NCBI GenBank assembly: GCA_013334965.1
Contig: JAAXWO010000001.1
Coordinates: forward strand, 213,929-277,928
Source: Chlorobiaceae bacterium
Lineage (GTDB): Bacteria; Bacteroidota; Chlorobiia; Chlorobiales; Chlorobiaceae
Direction of reading: 5' to 3'
DNA: 64,000 bases
In this document: one piece after another, positions 19,358 to 27,558 of the stretch
How positions within the stretch are numbered: position 1 is the first letter of the stretch
Layout: every line of letters begins with the position of its first letter
Program-made: the position numbers and the translations under genes
Notes under the pieces: generated by a model
Seen by the model: only the letters and a program-made list of their open reading frames with translations
What the model was told of the DNA's origin: nothing
Databases searched by the model: none

Positions 19358-20239
19358 ATGGCGGAATACGATAAGGACAAACAGGCGAAAGAGTACTATA
19401 CCGATATCCCGGTGGAAAACCACGGTTTTTTCCTGAAGGGCGCCCACTCCCTCGACTGGGGCATGAAGAACCGACTTTCGAGGATATTCAGGCCTGACAC
19501 CGGCAAAACGGTCATGTTCGCCATCGACCATGGATATTTCCAGGGCCCGACAACCGGACTGGAACGGCCCGACGTGAACATCGTGCCTCTGATGCCCCAT
19601 GCCGACGCCATCATGCTCACCAGGGGCATCCTCAGGACGACCGTTCCTCCGAGCCTCACCAAGGCTGTCGTCATGCGCTGCAGCGGTGGCCCGAGCATTC
19701 TCAAGGAGCTCTCCGACGAGGAGCTTGCCGTCGATATCGAGGACGCCATCCGCATGAACGTCGCAGCAATCACGCTCCAGGTGTTCATCGGCGGGGAATA
19801 CGAGACCCGTTCGATCCACAACATGACCAAGCTGGTCGATATGGGCCTTCGTTACGGCATCCCGACCATGGCCGTGACCGCCGTCGGCAAGGACATGGTT
19901 CGCGACGCGAAATATTTCCGACTCGCGTGCCGCATATGCGCCGAACTCGGCGCCCAGATCGTCAAGACCTATTACGTACCTGAAGATTTCGATACCGTCG
20001 TCGCCTCCTGCCCTGTGCCGATCGTCATGGCCGGCGGCAAGAAGCTTCCTGAACTCGAAGCGCTTACCATGTCCTACAACGCCATCCAGGAGGGTGCTGC
20101 AGGCGTGGATATGGGCAGGAACATCTTCCAGAGCGATGCTCCGGAGGAGATGATGAAGGCTGTGGGCAAGATCGTCCACGAAAAGTATACACCGGAAGAG
20201 GCTTACGAGTATTTCAACTCGCTCAAGGCCAAAGCCTGA
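19358..20239 (+). CDS. LsrF/FbaB-type class I aldolase
   Basis: A 293-residue TIM-barrel protein of the DeoC/FbaB/LsrF group. It shows [17 protein letters not shown] (~49-65), [21 protein letters not shown], and the strand with [13 protein letters not shown], whose Lys is the likely Schiff-base residue. A phosphate-binding [10 protein letters not shown]-like segment, here [12 protein letters not shown], lies near 248. The first ~45 residues form an N-terminal extension. A strong AGGAGG ribosome site precedes it. LsrF cleaves a phosphorylated autoinducer-2 product in enterics; here the neighbours point to carbohydrate fragments handled together with the RLP. Confidence 0.85.
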   Translation: MAEYDKDKQAKEYYTDIPVENHGFFLKGAHSLDWGMKNRLSRIFRPDTGKTVMFAIDHGYFQGPTTGLERPDVNIVPLMPHADAIMLTRGILRTTVPPSLTKAVVMRCSGGPSILKELSDEELAVDIEDAIRMNVAAITLQVFIGGEYETRSIHNMTKLVDMGLRYGIPTMAVTAVGKDMVRDAKYFRLACRICAELGAQIVKTYYVPEDFDTVVASCPVPIVMAGGKKLPELEALTMSYNAIQEGAAGVDMGRNIFQSDAPEEMMKAVGKIVHEKYTPEEAYEYFNSLKAKA

Positions 20240-20276
20240 TATCGATTGCGGGTATTGCTGCCTGCACTGTTCATGC

Positions 20277-20310
20277 GGAGGCAGTAGTCGCTGCCTCCTT
20301 CTTATTTTTT
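20277..20310 (+). terminator. Intra-cluster terminator or attenuator before the RLP gene
   Basis: GGAGGCAG pairs perfectly with CTGCCTCC across a 6-nt loop and is followed by TTCTTATTTTTT. It lies 37 bp after the aldolase stop and 26 bp before the RLP start. It could end the upstream transcript or reduce read-through into the RLP gene. Confidence 0.75.
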
Positions 20311-20335
20311 AACTGCAGCGGTTGATGAATTAATT

Positions 20336-21637
20336 ATGAATGCTGAAGACGTCAAAGGGTTTTTTGCCTCCAGGGACACGCTCGATATGGAGCAATACCT
20401 TGTTCTTGACTATTACCTCGAATGCGTAGGGGATATTGAGACGGCCCTTGCCCATTTCTGCAGTGAACAGTCTACCGCTCAGTGGAAGAGGGTAGGGATC
20501 GACGAAGATTTCCGTCCTGTCCATGCAGCCAAGGTCATCAACCTCGAAATTATCGAAGAGCTTTCACAACTGAGCTATCCGGTCAAGCATGCCGAAACGG
20601 GCAAGATTCATGCGTGCAGGGTGACCATCGCCCATCCGCACTGCAATTTCGGCCCGAAAATTCCCAACCTTCTCACGGCTGTCTGTGGTGAAGGCACCTT
20701 TTTTACTCCCGGAGTGCCGATCGTCAAGCTGATGGATATCAACTTTCCCGACTCTTTTCTTGCCGATTTCGAAGGGCCTAAGTTCGGCATCGAAGGGTTG
20801 CGTAATATTCTTAAAGCCCACGGGCGTCCGATTTTCTTCGGCGTCGTGAAGCCCAATATCGGGCTGAGCCCCGAGGAGTTCTGTGAGATTGCCCATCAGA
20901 GCTGGCTGGGCGGACTCGATATCGCCAAGGACGACGAGATGCTTGCCGATGTGACCTGGTCTGCGATTGCCGATCGGGCCGCCCATCTGGGAGCGGCAAG
21001 GCGTCATGCCGAAGCCGAAACCGGAGAACCGAAGATTTACCTCGCCAACATCACTGACGAGGTCGACAGCCTGATCGAGAAGCACGATGTGGCCGTTCGA
21101 AACGGCGCAAACGCGCTGCTCATCAACGCGCTGCCTGTAGGACTCAGCGCCGTCAGGATGCTGAGCAACTACACACAGGTTCCCCTGATCGGCCATTTTC
21201 CGTTTATCGCATCGTTCAGCCGGATGGAGAAGTACGGCATCCACTCCAGGGTGATGACCAAGCTGCAACGCCTTGCCGGACTTGATGCCGTCATCATGCC
21301 GGGCTTCGGCGACAGGATGATGACCCCTGAAGAGGAGGTGCTCGAAAATATCGAAGAGTGCACCAAGCCGATGGGACACATCAAGCCATGTCTGCCCGTG
21401 CCAGGAGGAAGCGATTCAGCATTGACACTCGAAACGGTCTACAGGAAGGTCGGAAGCGTCGATTTCGGATTTGTTCCCGGCAGGGGCGTATTCGGTCATC
21501 CCATGGGCCCAAAAGCCGGCGCCATGAGCATCAGGCAGGCGTGGGAAGCGATCTGGAGCGGCGTCTCGATTGAAAGCTATGCAGAAGGGCGTCCGGAGCT
21601 CCAGGCAATGCTTGATCTGGCAGGTCCAAGGAAATAA
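20336..21637 (+). CDS. RuBisCO-like protein (form IV)
   Basis: A 433-residue large-subunit-like protein. The carbamylation-site region is kept as [10 protein letters not shown] (Lys198, Asp199-Asp200-Glu201). Other active-site parts differ from true RuBisCO: the usual KPK motif reads VVKPNIGLS (~171-179), and loop 6 reads [14 protein letters not shown]. Form IV proteins do not fix CO2. In C. tepidum the RLP mutant shows altered thiosulfate oxidation and stress response, and in other bacteria RLPs act as enolase or isomerase in methionine salvage. The upstream aldolases and downstream SDR support work on sugar-phosphate-like substrates. Confidence 0.95.
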   Translation: MNAEDVKGFFASRDTLDMEQYLVLDYYLECVGDIETALAHFCSEQSTAQWKRVGIDEDFRPVHAAKVINLEIIEELSQLSYPVKHAETGKIHACRVTIAHPHCNFGPKIPNLLTAVCGEGTFFTPGVPIVKLMDINFPDSFLADFEGPKFGIEGLRNILKAHGRPIFFGVVKPNIGLSPEEFCEIAHQSWLGGLDIAKDDEMLADVTWSAIADRAAHLGAARRHAEAETGEPKIYLANITDEVDSLIEKHDVAVRNGANALLINALPVGLSAVRMLSNYTQVPLIGHFPFIASFSRMEKYGIHSRVMTKLQRLAGLDAVIMPGFGDRMMTPEEEVLENIEECTKPMGHIKPCLPVPGGSDSALTLETVYRKVGSVDFGFVPGRGVFGHPMGPKAGAMSIRQAWEAIWSGVSIESYAEGRPELQAMLDLAGPRK

Positions 21638-21692
21638 CCGGAAATGCAGCGGCCGTGGTGCCGATGTGTATGCCTGAAATCATCATCCCGTC

Positions 21693-22517
21693 ATGAAACA
21701 GCTTGAGAACAAGGTCGCGATAATCACCGGATCGACGAAAGGGATCGGGAGGGCAATCGCTCACGAGTTCGTCAGGGAAGGCGCCCGTGTAGTCATCACC
21801 TCAAGCCGGAGGGAGAACGTCGAAGCTGCCGTCAGCGAGTTTTCCCCGGGATCGGTCTACGGTCATGTGTGCGACGTATTGTCGTACGATGAGATGGAAG
21901 GGCTTGTACGTGCAGCCGTCGAGAGGTTCGGCACCATCGATTGCTTCATTAACAACGCAGGCATCTCGGATCCTTTCGTCAACGTCGGCGACAGCGACCC
22001 CGATGCGTGGGGAAAGGTGATCGACACGAACCTCAAGGGCACCTATTACGGCAGCCGGGCTGCCATAAGGTATTTCCTCTCGGAGGGCAAGCGCGGGAAA
22101 ATCATCAACCTGGCAGGATCAGGAACCGACAAGGCTTCGAACACCCCCTATATTTCCGCATACGGATCGACAAAAGCCGCCATCTCCCGGTTCACCTTCG
22201 CCATGGCAGCAGAGTACCGCGACAAACCGGTTTCGATCATGCTTCTGCATCCCGGCCTTGTCAGGACAGGCATGATCAGCCCGGAAAATCCCACACCCGA
22301 GCTTCTCCGGCAGCATAAAACCTTCAATACCATTCAGGACATCTTTTCGCAGAGCCCCGAGCGTTCTGCCCGGTATGCGGTGAAGATGGCCTCGTCATGG
22401 AGCGACGGCAAAACCGGTATCTATATGTCTGCCCTTGACGGTAAACGCAAGAAACTGATGCTGATGAGCTATCCGTTCCGAAAACTGACGAACAGAATCG
22501 ATCGCCGAACCTTTTAA
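21693..22517 (+). CDS. Short-chain dehydrogenase/reductase
   Basis: A 274-residue classical SDR with TGSTKGIGRAIA (10-21), the INNAGIS motif (~87-93) and a YGSTKAA active-site Tyr/Lys pair (~156-162). The C-terminal ~40 residues (SWSDGKTGIYMSALDGKRKKLMLMSYPFRKL) exceed the minimal SDR. It lies 55 bp after the RLP stop and in the same direction, so it probably belongs to the RLP cluster. The substrate cannot be read from the sequence. Confidence 0.88.
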   Translation: MKQLENKVAIITGSTKGIGRAIAHEFVREGARVVITSSRRENVEAAVSEFSPGSVYGHVCDVLSYDEMEGLVRAAVERFGTIDCFINNAGISDPFVNVGDSDPDAWGKVIDTNLKGTYYGSRAAIRYFLSEGKRGKIINLAGSGTDKASNTPYISAYGSTKAAISRFTFAMAAEYRDKPVSIMLLHPGLVRTGMISPENPTPELLRQHKTFNTIQDIFSQSPERSARYAVKMASSWSDGKTGIYMSALDGKRKKLMLMSYPFRKLTNRIDRRTF

Positions 22518-22528
22518 CCAGGGACGAT

Positions 22529-23038
22529 ATGCAGAAGATCTCCAGAACCGTTACGCTGCTTCTGTCGATGGTGCTTGTTCTCCTTCAGGGCTGTTACAGC
22601 TTTTCAGGCGCCTCCCTCCCGTCTCACCTGCAAACCGTTTCGGTTCCGCTGTTCGACGATACCTCCCAGGCGGGGATCGCCCAGTTCAGGGAGGCAATTA
22701 CCCGGAACATCATCAGTAAAATCGAATCACAGAGCAGTCTCGCCATCGAGCCCGATCCTGCCCGTGCACATGCGTTGCTGAAGGGGGTCATCGTTTCATA
22801 TGTCGATGAGCCCAGCCAGTTGGGGAGCACTACTGAGCGTGCAGTCACCAACCGTATCACGATCGTGATCAGGGGCGATTTCGATGACAGGGTAAAAGAT
22901 ACCAGGATTTTCTCCCAGTCGTTCGTCGGCTTTGCAGATTATTCGGTAGGCAACTACGCTGCCCAGCAAGCCGCCATCCAGAGCGCAATCAACCAGGCTG
23001 TCGACGAAATGTTCAACAGGATGATCTCGAACTGGTAG
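22529..23038 (+). CDS. lptE: LptE-like outer-membrane lipoprotein
   Basis: A 169-residue lipoprotein. The signal sequence ends in a lipobox LLQGC (Cys22), followed by YSFSG, typical of the LptE/RlpB family that plugs the LptD barrel for lipopolysaccharide export. The pattern SVPLFDDTSQAGIAQFREAITRNIISKIESQSSL fits the family fold of LptE in Bacteroidota/Chlorobi. lptD is not adjacent. It starts 11 bp after the SDR stop. The identification is by pattern only, so other small lipoprotein families remain possible. Confidence 0.65.
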   Translation: MQKISRTVTLLLSMVLVLLQGCYSFSGASLPSHLQTVSVPLFDDTSQAGIAQFREAITRNIISKIESQSSLAIEPDPARAHALLKGVIVSYVDEPSQLGSTTERAVTNRITIVIRGDFDDRVKDTRIFSQSFVGFADYSVGNYAAQQAAIQSAINQAVDEMFNRMISNW

Positions 23039-23057
23039 TCGTCGCCGGCGGGATAGC

Positions 23058-23465
23058 TTACTGGGCGCCTGAAGGCTTGTTCTTCTTCTCTTCGATGTAG
23101 TTTTTAAGCCAGGCGATTCCAAGATCCTTGGCGGTATGGAGCAGTTCGATCCCTATGATGCCGATGGTGGCGCTGAGTGTCGAACGCTGTTTGTCCGCAG
23201 GATCGGACTGTACAGATGGCCGGTGCGGGGTCGGGCTGACGATGCTTTTGATCGCACGCCCCAGAAGCACCCCGGTCACGAACGACGCTCCAGCCGCCTC
23301 GACAGGATGTTTCCTGATCAGTTCTACCGGGGAAAGCTCGTCCTGAAGCTCCTCTTTCAGTTGCAATGTCCGTGCCTTTATATGCTCACCACGCTCAGCG
23401 ATGCTCTGCTCCAACTCATCGATTCTCGACTGAATGCTCTTTATCGGGTCATTTGCGGTAGTCAT
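23058..23465 (-). CDS. Coiled-coil/amphipathic protein of a YqjD-YqjE-type cluster
   Basis: A 135-residue protein. Residues 1-45 look like a coiled coil (IQSRIDELEQSIAERGEHIKARTLQLKEEL). A Gly/Ala-rich hydrophobic hairpin follows (EAAGASFVTGVLLGRAIKSI), similar to the C-terminal anchor of YqjD/ElaB proteins, and a second hydrophobic stretch is at ~96-112. It overlaps the holin-like gene upstream by 17 bp. Function unknown. In E. coli the equivalent cluster encodes membrane proteins that may tether ribosomes in stationary phase. Confidence 0.65.
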   Translation of the reverse strand: MTTANDPIKSIQSRIDELEQSIAERGEHIKARTLQLKEELQDELSPVELIRKHPVEAAGASFVTGVLLGRAIKSIVSPTPHRPSVQSDPADKQRSTLSATIGIIGIELLHTAKDLGIAWLKNYIEEKKNKPSGAQ

Positions 23466-23859
23466 TGGCGGAAAGAAGGATTTTATGGATGAAATTTTTC
23501 AGGATCTCCGGCCTGACTTTCGTGAACAGGACAAAACAGACGATGAAGATCATGCTAACGGCAAAATAGCCGAGCCAGGCATGTCCGAGAAGCTCACCCG
23601 CGAGAAGCGCGAACGAGGTGATCAGATAGGCTGTGCCGATCATGAGGATCACCGCGAGAATGATTAGTGCGCTTACCAGGGCGACCTTTTCGGTCAGTTC
23701 AATCCTGAGAAGTTCAAGTTTCGCCTCGATGATCGCCATCATATCCTCATAGGTCGACGTAACCGTATCGTCAATCAACGCGGGTATTCCTGTTCTTTTC
23801 TTTTCCGACCGTCCTTTCTGAGGTTCGGGGGAAGGAGTCTGCTTTTCCTTGGGCGTCAT
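23449..23859 (-). CDS. Phage-holin-X/YqjE-family membrane protein
   Basis: A 136-residue protein with two long transmembrane helices (~62-82 and ~90-112) after a charged N-terminus. The segment DDTVTSTYEDMMAIIEAKLELLRIELTEKVA before the first helix is the usual YqjE/PF07332 pattern. Despite the family name it is a chromosomal housekeeping protein and there is no phage context. It is the middle gene of a three-gene set on the minus strand, 11 bp after the upstream small gene. Confidence 0.8.
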   Translation of the reverse strand: MTPKEKQTPSPEPQKGRSEKKRTGIPALIDDTVTSTYEDMMAIIEAKLELLRIELTEKVALVSALIILAVILMIGTAYLITSFALLAGELLGHAWLGYFAVSMIFIVCFVLFTKVRPEILKNFIHKILLSANDYRK

Positions 23860-23870
23860 GCGTTCCTGTT

Positions 23871-24140
23871 CTATTTTTTTCTCCTCAGCAGGAGGCCGAG
23901 AAAAAGACCTGCACCCAGCGCATAGAAGAATGAGTTTACCGGATTGTCTGCGATGTAGTTCCGGGCCTTGTCCTTTGCCTCGAGAATCTTTTCATAGGTT
24001 TCGGTTTCCTGGAACTCCTTGAACGCCGATGAAACCTTCTCGCTGACCTCCCTGATCGGTTCAGGAATATCCTGACGGACTGACGGGGTCGGTTTCGGTA
24101 CCTCTGGGGTGATGTCGGTAATCGGGATGTGCTGTTCCAT
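23871..24140 (-). CDS. Small YqjD/ElaB (DUF883)-like protein
   Basis: An 89-residue protein from the ATG at 24140; an upstream ATG at 24170 would add ten residues. A Pro-rich start is followed by a helical segment (REVSEKVSSAFKEFQETETYEKILEAKDKARNYI) and a C-terminal hydrophobic hairpin (NPVNSFFYALGAGLFLGLLL) ending RRKK. This anchor with its basic end is typical of the YqjD/ElaB/YgaM group. It is the first gene of the yqjDE-like trio. Confidence 0.7.
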   Translation of the reverse strand: MEQHIPITDITPEVPKPTPSVRQDIPEPIREVSEKVSSAFKEFQETETYEKILEAKDKARNYIADNPVNSFFYALGAGLFLGLLLRRKK

Positions 24141-24316
24141 AGTCGTCGACGAATTCTGGTTGAGGGTCAATATTTCCTGCGGATGCCTGAGCTTGCCCTC
24201 ATCAGGGCTTTCCTCGCACGGTGGGGAAGGCTTGACCCGAAGAGACCTGCATCTATCTGAATATATGAAAAATCGTTCTCCTGCATTCCAGGTAAAAAAA
24301 CGGTGATGTTGCTCCC

Positions 24317-25054
24317 TCAGTGCAGAAGCCTTCCTCCATCGACATTGATGACCTGGCCGGTGATATACTCGCTCTCCATCAGAAAGCGTATGGCCATGAC
24401 GATGTCCATCGGATCGCCGAGCCGCTTCATCGGGATTTTTTTCAGCAGATCCCCCTCCGGTTCGGATTCACGGCCGGGATAGGCGGAAATGGTGCCCGGC
24501 GCGATTGAGTTGACGAGAATATGAGGCGCAGTTTCACGCGCAAAAATCCTCGTGAGATGCTGAATGCCTGTTTTCGAAACGGTGTAGGGTGCATAATTGC
24601 GCCAAACGAGGTCAGCGGAGATGTCAGACATGGTGATGATGCGCGAGAGGAATGGTTGCCTCAGCATGATCCTGGCTGCGGCCTGCATGGTGAAGAAGGT
24701 TCCCTTGAGGTTCGTGTCGACAAGGCTGTTCCAGTCAGATTCGGTCACATCAAGCAGGTCTGTGCGGAAAAAGTTCGAGGCGCTTGAAACCAGGAGGTCG
24801 AGCCTGTCGAAATGGCTGCTGAATGCTGAAAACGCACGCTCGATATCGGACACCTTTGCCACGTCGCATTGTACCATCCGTGATTCAGGGCTTACCCAAC
24901 GGATCTTTTCAAGCGTTTTTTCGGCTTTCTCCTGTGAGGAGTTCCAGGTGAAAAAAATCGAATATCCCTGCCCTGCGATTGCAAGTGCAATTTCGCTTCC
25001 GAGTTTGCCGGAAGCCCCGGTCATGAAGCAGACCTTCTTGCCTGAAGCGTTCAT
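24317..25054 (-). CDS. Short-chain dehydrogenase, possibly pteridine-reductase-like
   Basis: A 245-residue SDR with MTGASGKLGSEIA (~11-23) and the YTVSK active-site Tyr-Lys pair (~158-162). The NNAG motif is replaced by VSSASNFFRTDLLDVTESDW, and the C-terminal end carries GQVINVDGGRLLH. The SSASNF pattern is reminiscent of FolM/PTR1 pteridine reductases (SSAS instead of NNAG), which reduce dihydrofolate or dihydromonapterin. This is suggestive only. It stands alone on the minus strand, divergent from the receiver-domain gene. Confidence 0.8.
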   Translation of the reverse strand: MNASGKKVCFMTGASGKLGSEIALAIAGQGYSIFFTWNSSQEKAEKTLEKIRWVSPESRMVQCDVAKVSDIERAFSAFSSHFDRLDLLVSSASNFFRTDLLDVTESDWNSLVDTNLKGTFFTMQAAARIMLRQPFLSRIITMSDISADLVWRNYAPYTVSKTGIQHLTRIFARETAPHILVNSIAPGTISAYPGRESEPEGDLLKKIPMKRLGDPMDIVMAIRFLMESEYITGQVINVDGGRLLH

Positions 25055-25418
25055 AGGTTTCAGTGTTCGACAGTTTCAGGATATACCCACCAATTGAAAG
25101 GTACGTCAAAAAGTTGAATGAAAGGGTCGTGGTGCAGTGATTGGTTCAGGGGCGACGTTGTCGTTTCGTAAGTATGGGGATGAGATCATTCAACGCAGCT
25201 TTCCATTGTTGCCGACATACAATCGGTAACCATTACAATATCACATCCCGATCAGGAAACACGATAGTTTTGGCAAGAGTGGTCGATAACGTCAGCGTGA
25301 ATTTGAAGTATTTGTCAATCACATGTATAATGACCTTATAGTCATGCTGTCGGATGTTATGGATGGACGGTGCAAATCTTTGTATATGCCGTGCAATTAA
25401 TTTTAACGCCACTCTTCC
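25055..25418. other. Gene-free divergent region with a promoter
   Basis: 364 bp between the SDR and the receiver-domain gene without a credible coding frame or RNA gene. The only clear signal is the promoter at 25303-25331. Confidence 0.5.
25303..25331 (+). promoter_or_regulatory. Sigma-70-type promoter of the receiver-domain gene
   Basis: TTGAAG at 25303-25308 and a perfect TATAAT at 25326-25331 are separated by 17 bp. The start of transcription would fall near 25338, leaving an ~80-nt leader before the ATG at 25419. Confidence 0.65.
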
Positions 25419-25793
25419 ATGTCCGGTAAGGCAACGATTTTATTGGTGGACGACAAGGTTATCATTCTCAAGATATGTGAGGAGATGCTTGAGATGAACG
25501 GCTATCGGATATTGTCGGCATCAACCCCATCGGAAGCGATTGAGATCGCCGGGAAGTATGATGGGAATATAGATCTGCTCCTGACGGACGTCATGATGAG
25601 TAGTTTGAGCGGAGTGCAATCAAGCCGGAGGTTGTCCTCTGTTCGCAAGGGCATGAAGACGCTGTTTATGTCCGGACATTCCGGAACGGTTCTTGACGAG
25701 AAGGTCGATTCAGGCGCCATCAACCTTCTCGTCAATCCATTCACCATGAAGGCTTTCCTGGATAAAGCGGGTGCCAAGCTGCGTCAGCCGTAG
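25419..25793 (+). CDS. Stand-alone response-regulator receiver domain with altered Lys site
   Basis: A 124-residue single receiver domain. Asp11-Asp12 and the phosphoacceptor Asp57 (LLTDVMM) are present, as is Ser85 of FMSGHS. The invariant Lys of the usual K-P-F/Y motif is Asn105 (LLVNPFTMKAFL), so phosphorylation-dependent signalling may be weakened or changed. No output domain or kinase is nearby. It has its own promoter and terminator, so it is a single-gene unit of unknown partner. Confidence 0.88.
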   Translation: MSGKATILLVDDKVIILKICEEMLEMNGYRILSASTPSEAIEIAGKYDGNIDLLLTDVMMSSLSGVQSSRRLSSVRKGMKTLFMSGHSGTVLDEKVDSGAINLLVNPFTMKAFLDKAGAKLRQP

Positions 25794-25812
25794 ACGCCCA
25801 TGCGCATTTACT

Positions 25813-25848
25813 GCCCGAATCAACAGCGTTTGGTTTATTCGGCTTTTT
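25813..25848 (+). terminator. Rho-independent terminator of the receiver-domain gene
   Basis: GCCCGAATCAAC (25813-25824) pairs with GTTTATTCGGC (25833-25843) across an 8-nt loop, with one bulged C and one mismatch, followed by five T. It lies between the convergent receiver and molbindin genes. Confidence 0.7.
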
Positions 25849-25863
25849 CTGCCGTTTTTGTGC

Positions 25864-26292
25864 CTACTCCCCGATGCCGATAATGACGCTTGATGCCTTG
25901 AATATGGCGCAAGCCTGAACTCCGGCGGCAAGACCAAGATTCGTCGAGCTTCCGTGCGTGATGACCGCAGAGAGCATGTCACCGCTGCCGATCTCGATGT
26001 CGACCTCCGTGCTGACCGGTCCTTCGATCACTTTGCTGACGGTGCCGCAGACGATGTTCCGGGCGCTCAGCTTCGCGTCCTGTATGTTGGTGCCGACGAT
26101 GATCGAACTGGCTTTGATGATCGCGGTGGCGGCCATCCCCTCTTTCAGTCCGAGCCGGTCGACGGCTCCGATGGTGACGACTGAAGTGATTGGTGTGCCG
26201 TCTCCGAGGGTGATCGTTACTTCTGCGTTAACAGCTCCCCTGACGACCGATGAGATTGTGCCGGTGAAGATGTTTCGTGCGCTGATGTTCAT
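25864..26292 (-). CDS. Molbindin: tandem TOBE/Mop molybdate-binding protein
   Basis: A 142-residue protein made of two Mop/TOBE domains. Each has the pattern ISARNIxxGTIxxVxxGxVxxEVxIxxGxG-xxxSVVT and ends GxxxxAxIKASSVIxG. The start at 26292 (MNISARN) is chosen because the longer frame adds an unrelated N-terminus. Such proteins bind molybdate or tungstate in the cytosol as storage or sensor. There is no DNA-binding domain, so it cannot replace ModE. It lies next to, and divergent from, the molybdate-type island. Confidence 0.92.
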   Translation of the reverse strand: MNISARNIFTGTISSVVRGAVNAEVTITLGDGTPITSVVTIGAVDRLGLKEGMAATAIIKASSIIVGTNIQDAKLSARNIVCGTVSKVIEGPVSTEVDIEIGSGDMLSAVITHGSSTNLGLAAGVQACAIFKASSVIIGIGE

Positions 26293-26697
26293 GATTTTAC
26301 TCTTTAATTGATGGTTGCGCTGTTCATGGTAATGGACTGCGGTGTTTCGCCAGAAGGTTCCGTGCGGTGATTTGTGTCTTGATTCTGCAATAAATGACGA
26401 TGGTGAATAGAGCGCGCAGATATTCATTTTTTTCAATCGATTCAGGCCTTAATTATCGTGTGGCCACTGGTAGCAGTAAATATTTGTTTTTTTTTGGTCA
26501 AGCCCATGGAAAAACAGGTTAAGCCTTTATAATTTAGGTTTTGTAAGTATTGTTATTAATTATTTAATACATAAATGTAAAAATAATTTGTTTTTTAAGT
26601 TTTTTAATCGGAAATTCATGAGGATTGTGCTTCTCTTTTTTTTAATTATCGTTATAGACTGGCGGATATAACGTATGCGGCCTAAAAGTAAGTCATC
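26293..26697. other. AT-rich border of the transport island
   Basis: 405 bp without a gene between the divergent molbindin and SUMT-like genes. From about 26440 the composition becomes much richer in A and T than the surrounding coding DNA. GTATT at 26547-26551 and AATAC at 26566-26570 form a short inverted repeat. The ModE-type box at 26650-26673 is the only strong signal. Confidence 0.6.
26650..26673. promoter_or_regulatory. ModE-type operator 1 (SUMT-like gene)
   Basis: Half-sites CGTTATAG and ATATAACG are exactly 8 bp apart. The second is the reverse complement of CGTTATAT, so 7 of 8 positions are symmetric. It matches the E. coli modA operator layout, whose half-sites as I recall them are CGTTATAT and ACATAACG with 8 bp between. 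It ends 24 bp before the ATG of the SUMT-like gene. Confidence 0.75.
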
Positions 26698-27501
26698 ATG
26701 AGAGAAAACAAACAGAAAAACCCAGTTTTGATTGTCGGTACAGGCCCTGGTGATCCCGAACTGTTGACGGTAAAGGGGGATCGGGCGATCCGTAATGCCG
26801 ATGTGATCCTGTATGACTGCAAGACGGTAGAGCCTGCATTGCTTGTCGCATCCGCAACCGCAACAGTCATTGCCGTTGAACGTTCGCAGTACGAAAGTGG
26901 AGAGGGGTGCCGCGAGGAGACGCCGATGATCAGGTCTATCCGGGATCATTATCTCGGAGGACGAAAGGTCGTGCGCCTGAAGGCTGGCGATCCGACGCTG
27001 TTCGGGGGTGAAGTAGACGAGTGTGACCTCCTCGACCAGCTCGGCATTCCCTATGCGATCGTACCGGGAGTATCTGCCGGGGCCGCGGCAGCCTGCGCCT
27101 ACGCCATGCCGATCAGCCGCAAATTCGAGAGCGACGCCGTAGTCAACATTATTGTCAACGAAGTAAACGATGAACTCGGCTCTCTTCTCAGGAATGGGGC
27201 TAAAATGTTCGGGCAGGGAGCGACCATGGTGCTCTATATGGCTACAGCGAACCTTCCCGTCATACTCGGGATATTCAGTGAAGAAGGGGTTCCGGATGAT
27301 ACTCCGGTTGTCGCGGTCAGCAAGGCAGGCTGGCCGGAAGAGGCCATGGTTGAAACCACGCTGGGCGCTATGGGGGCAGAAGGTTTTTCCTTGGGCATCA
27401 GTGAGCCTGTGGTCTACACTATAGGACGATACGTGAGGGTGAGGATTTCGCCTTTCGAATCCCGGAAGCGTTCTGCCATTTTCTCGAAATGTTTAAAGTG
27501 A
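26698..27501 (+). CDS. SUMT-like tetrapyrrole methylase (divergent)
   Basis: A 267-residue member of the tetrapyrrole methylase family, closest in pattern to uroporphyrinogen-III C-methyltransferase, which makes precorrin-2 from uroporphyrinogen III. It has VGTGPGDPELLTVKG (14-28), RLKAGDPTLFGGEVDE (~98-113), VPGVSAGAAAACAYAMP and TMVLYMA. The usual GGDP reads AGDP and the PLTHR-type segment reads PISRK, so it is not a standard SUMT. It is the first gene of the island and follows a ModE-type box. Its substrate could be uroporphyrinogen III or another macrocycle. Confidence 0.82.
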   Translation: MRENKQKNPVLIVGTGPGDPELLTVKGDRAIRNADVILYDCKTVEPALLVASATATVIAVERSQYESGEGCREETPMIRSIRDHYLGGRKVVRLKAGDPTLFGGEVDECDLLDQLGIPYAIVPGVSAGAAAACAYAMPISRKFESDAVVNIIVNEVNDELGSLLRNGAKMFGQGATMVLYMATANLPVILGIFSEEGVPDDTPVVAVSKAGWPEEAMVETTLGAMGAEGFSLGISEPVVYTIGRYVRVRISPFESRKRSAIFSKCLK

Positions 27502-27519
27502 CCCCTTTTTTTTGAAAAC

Positions 27520-27543
27520 AGTTATGTAGTAAAAGTTATAACG
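27520..27543. promoter_or_regulatory. ModE-type operator 2 (first TonB receptor)
   Basis: Half-sites AGTTATGT and TTATAACG with exactly 8 bp between them lie in the gap between the SUMT-like gene and the receptor gene, ending 15 bp before the receptor ATG. Each half differs from the E. coli-type half-site at one or two positions. The position suggests an internal regulated promoter. Confidence 0.6.
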
Positions 27544-27558
27544 CAACGATCGGATCCA

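Noticed and set aside
23449-23859. Holin-family protein as a sign of a prophage
   Set aside because: It is a YqjE-type housekeeping membrane protein within a yqjDE-like trio. No phage structural, integrase or lysis genes are nearby.
24171-24316. SRP RNA, tmRNA or hammerhead-like RNA
   Set aside because: A short hairpin (GCCCT with AGGGC) and a CTGATGAG string occur, but the remaining conserved nucleotides of these RNAs are absent.
26547-26570. Fur-type operator before the SUMT-like gene
   Set aside because: Only a 5-bp inverted repeat in AT-rich DNA. It does not match a Fur box, and the ModE-type box closer to the gene is far stronger.
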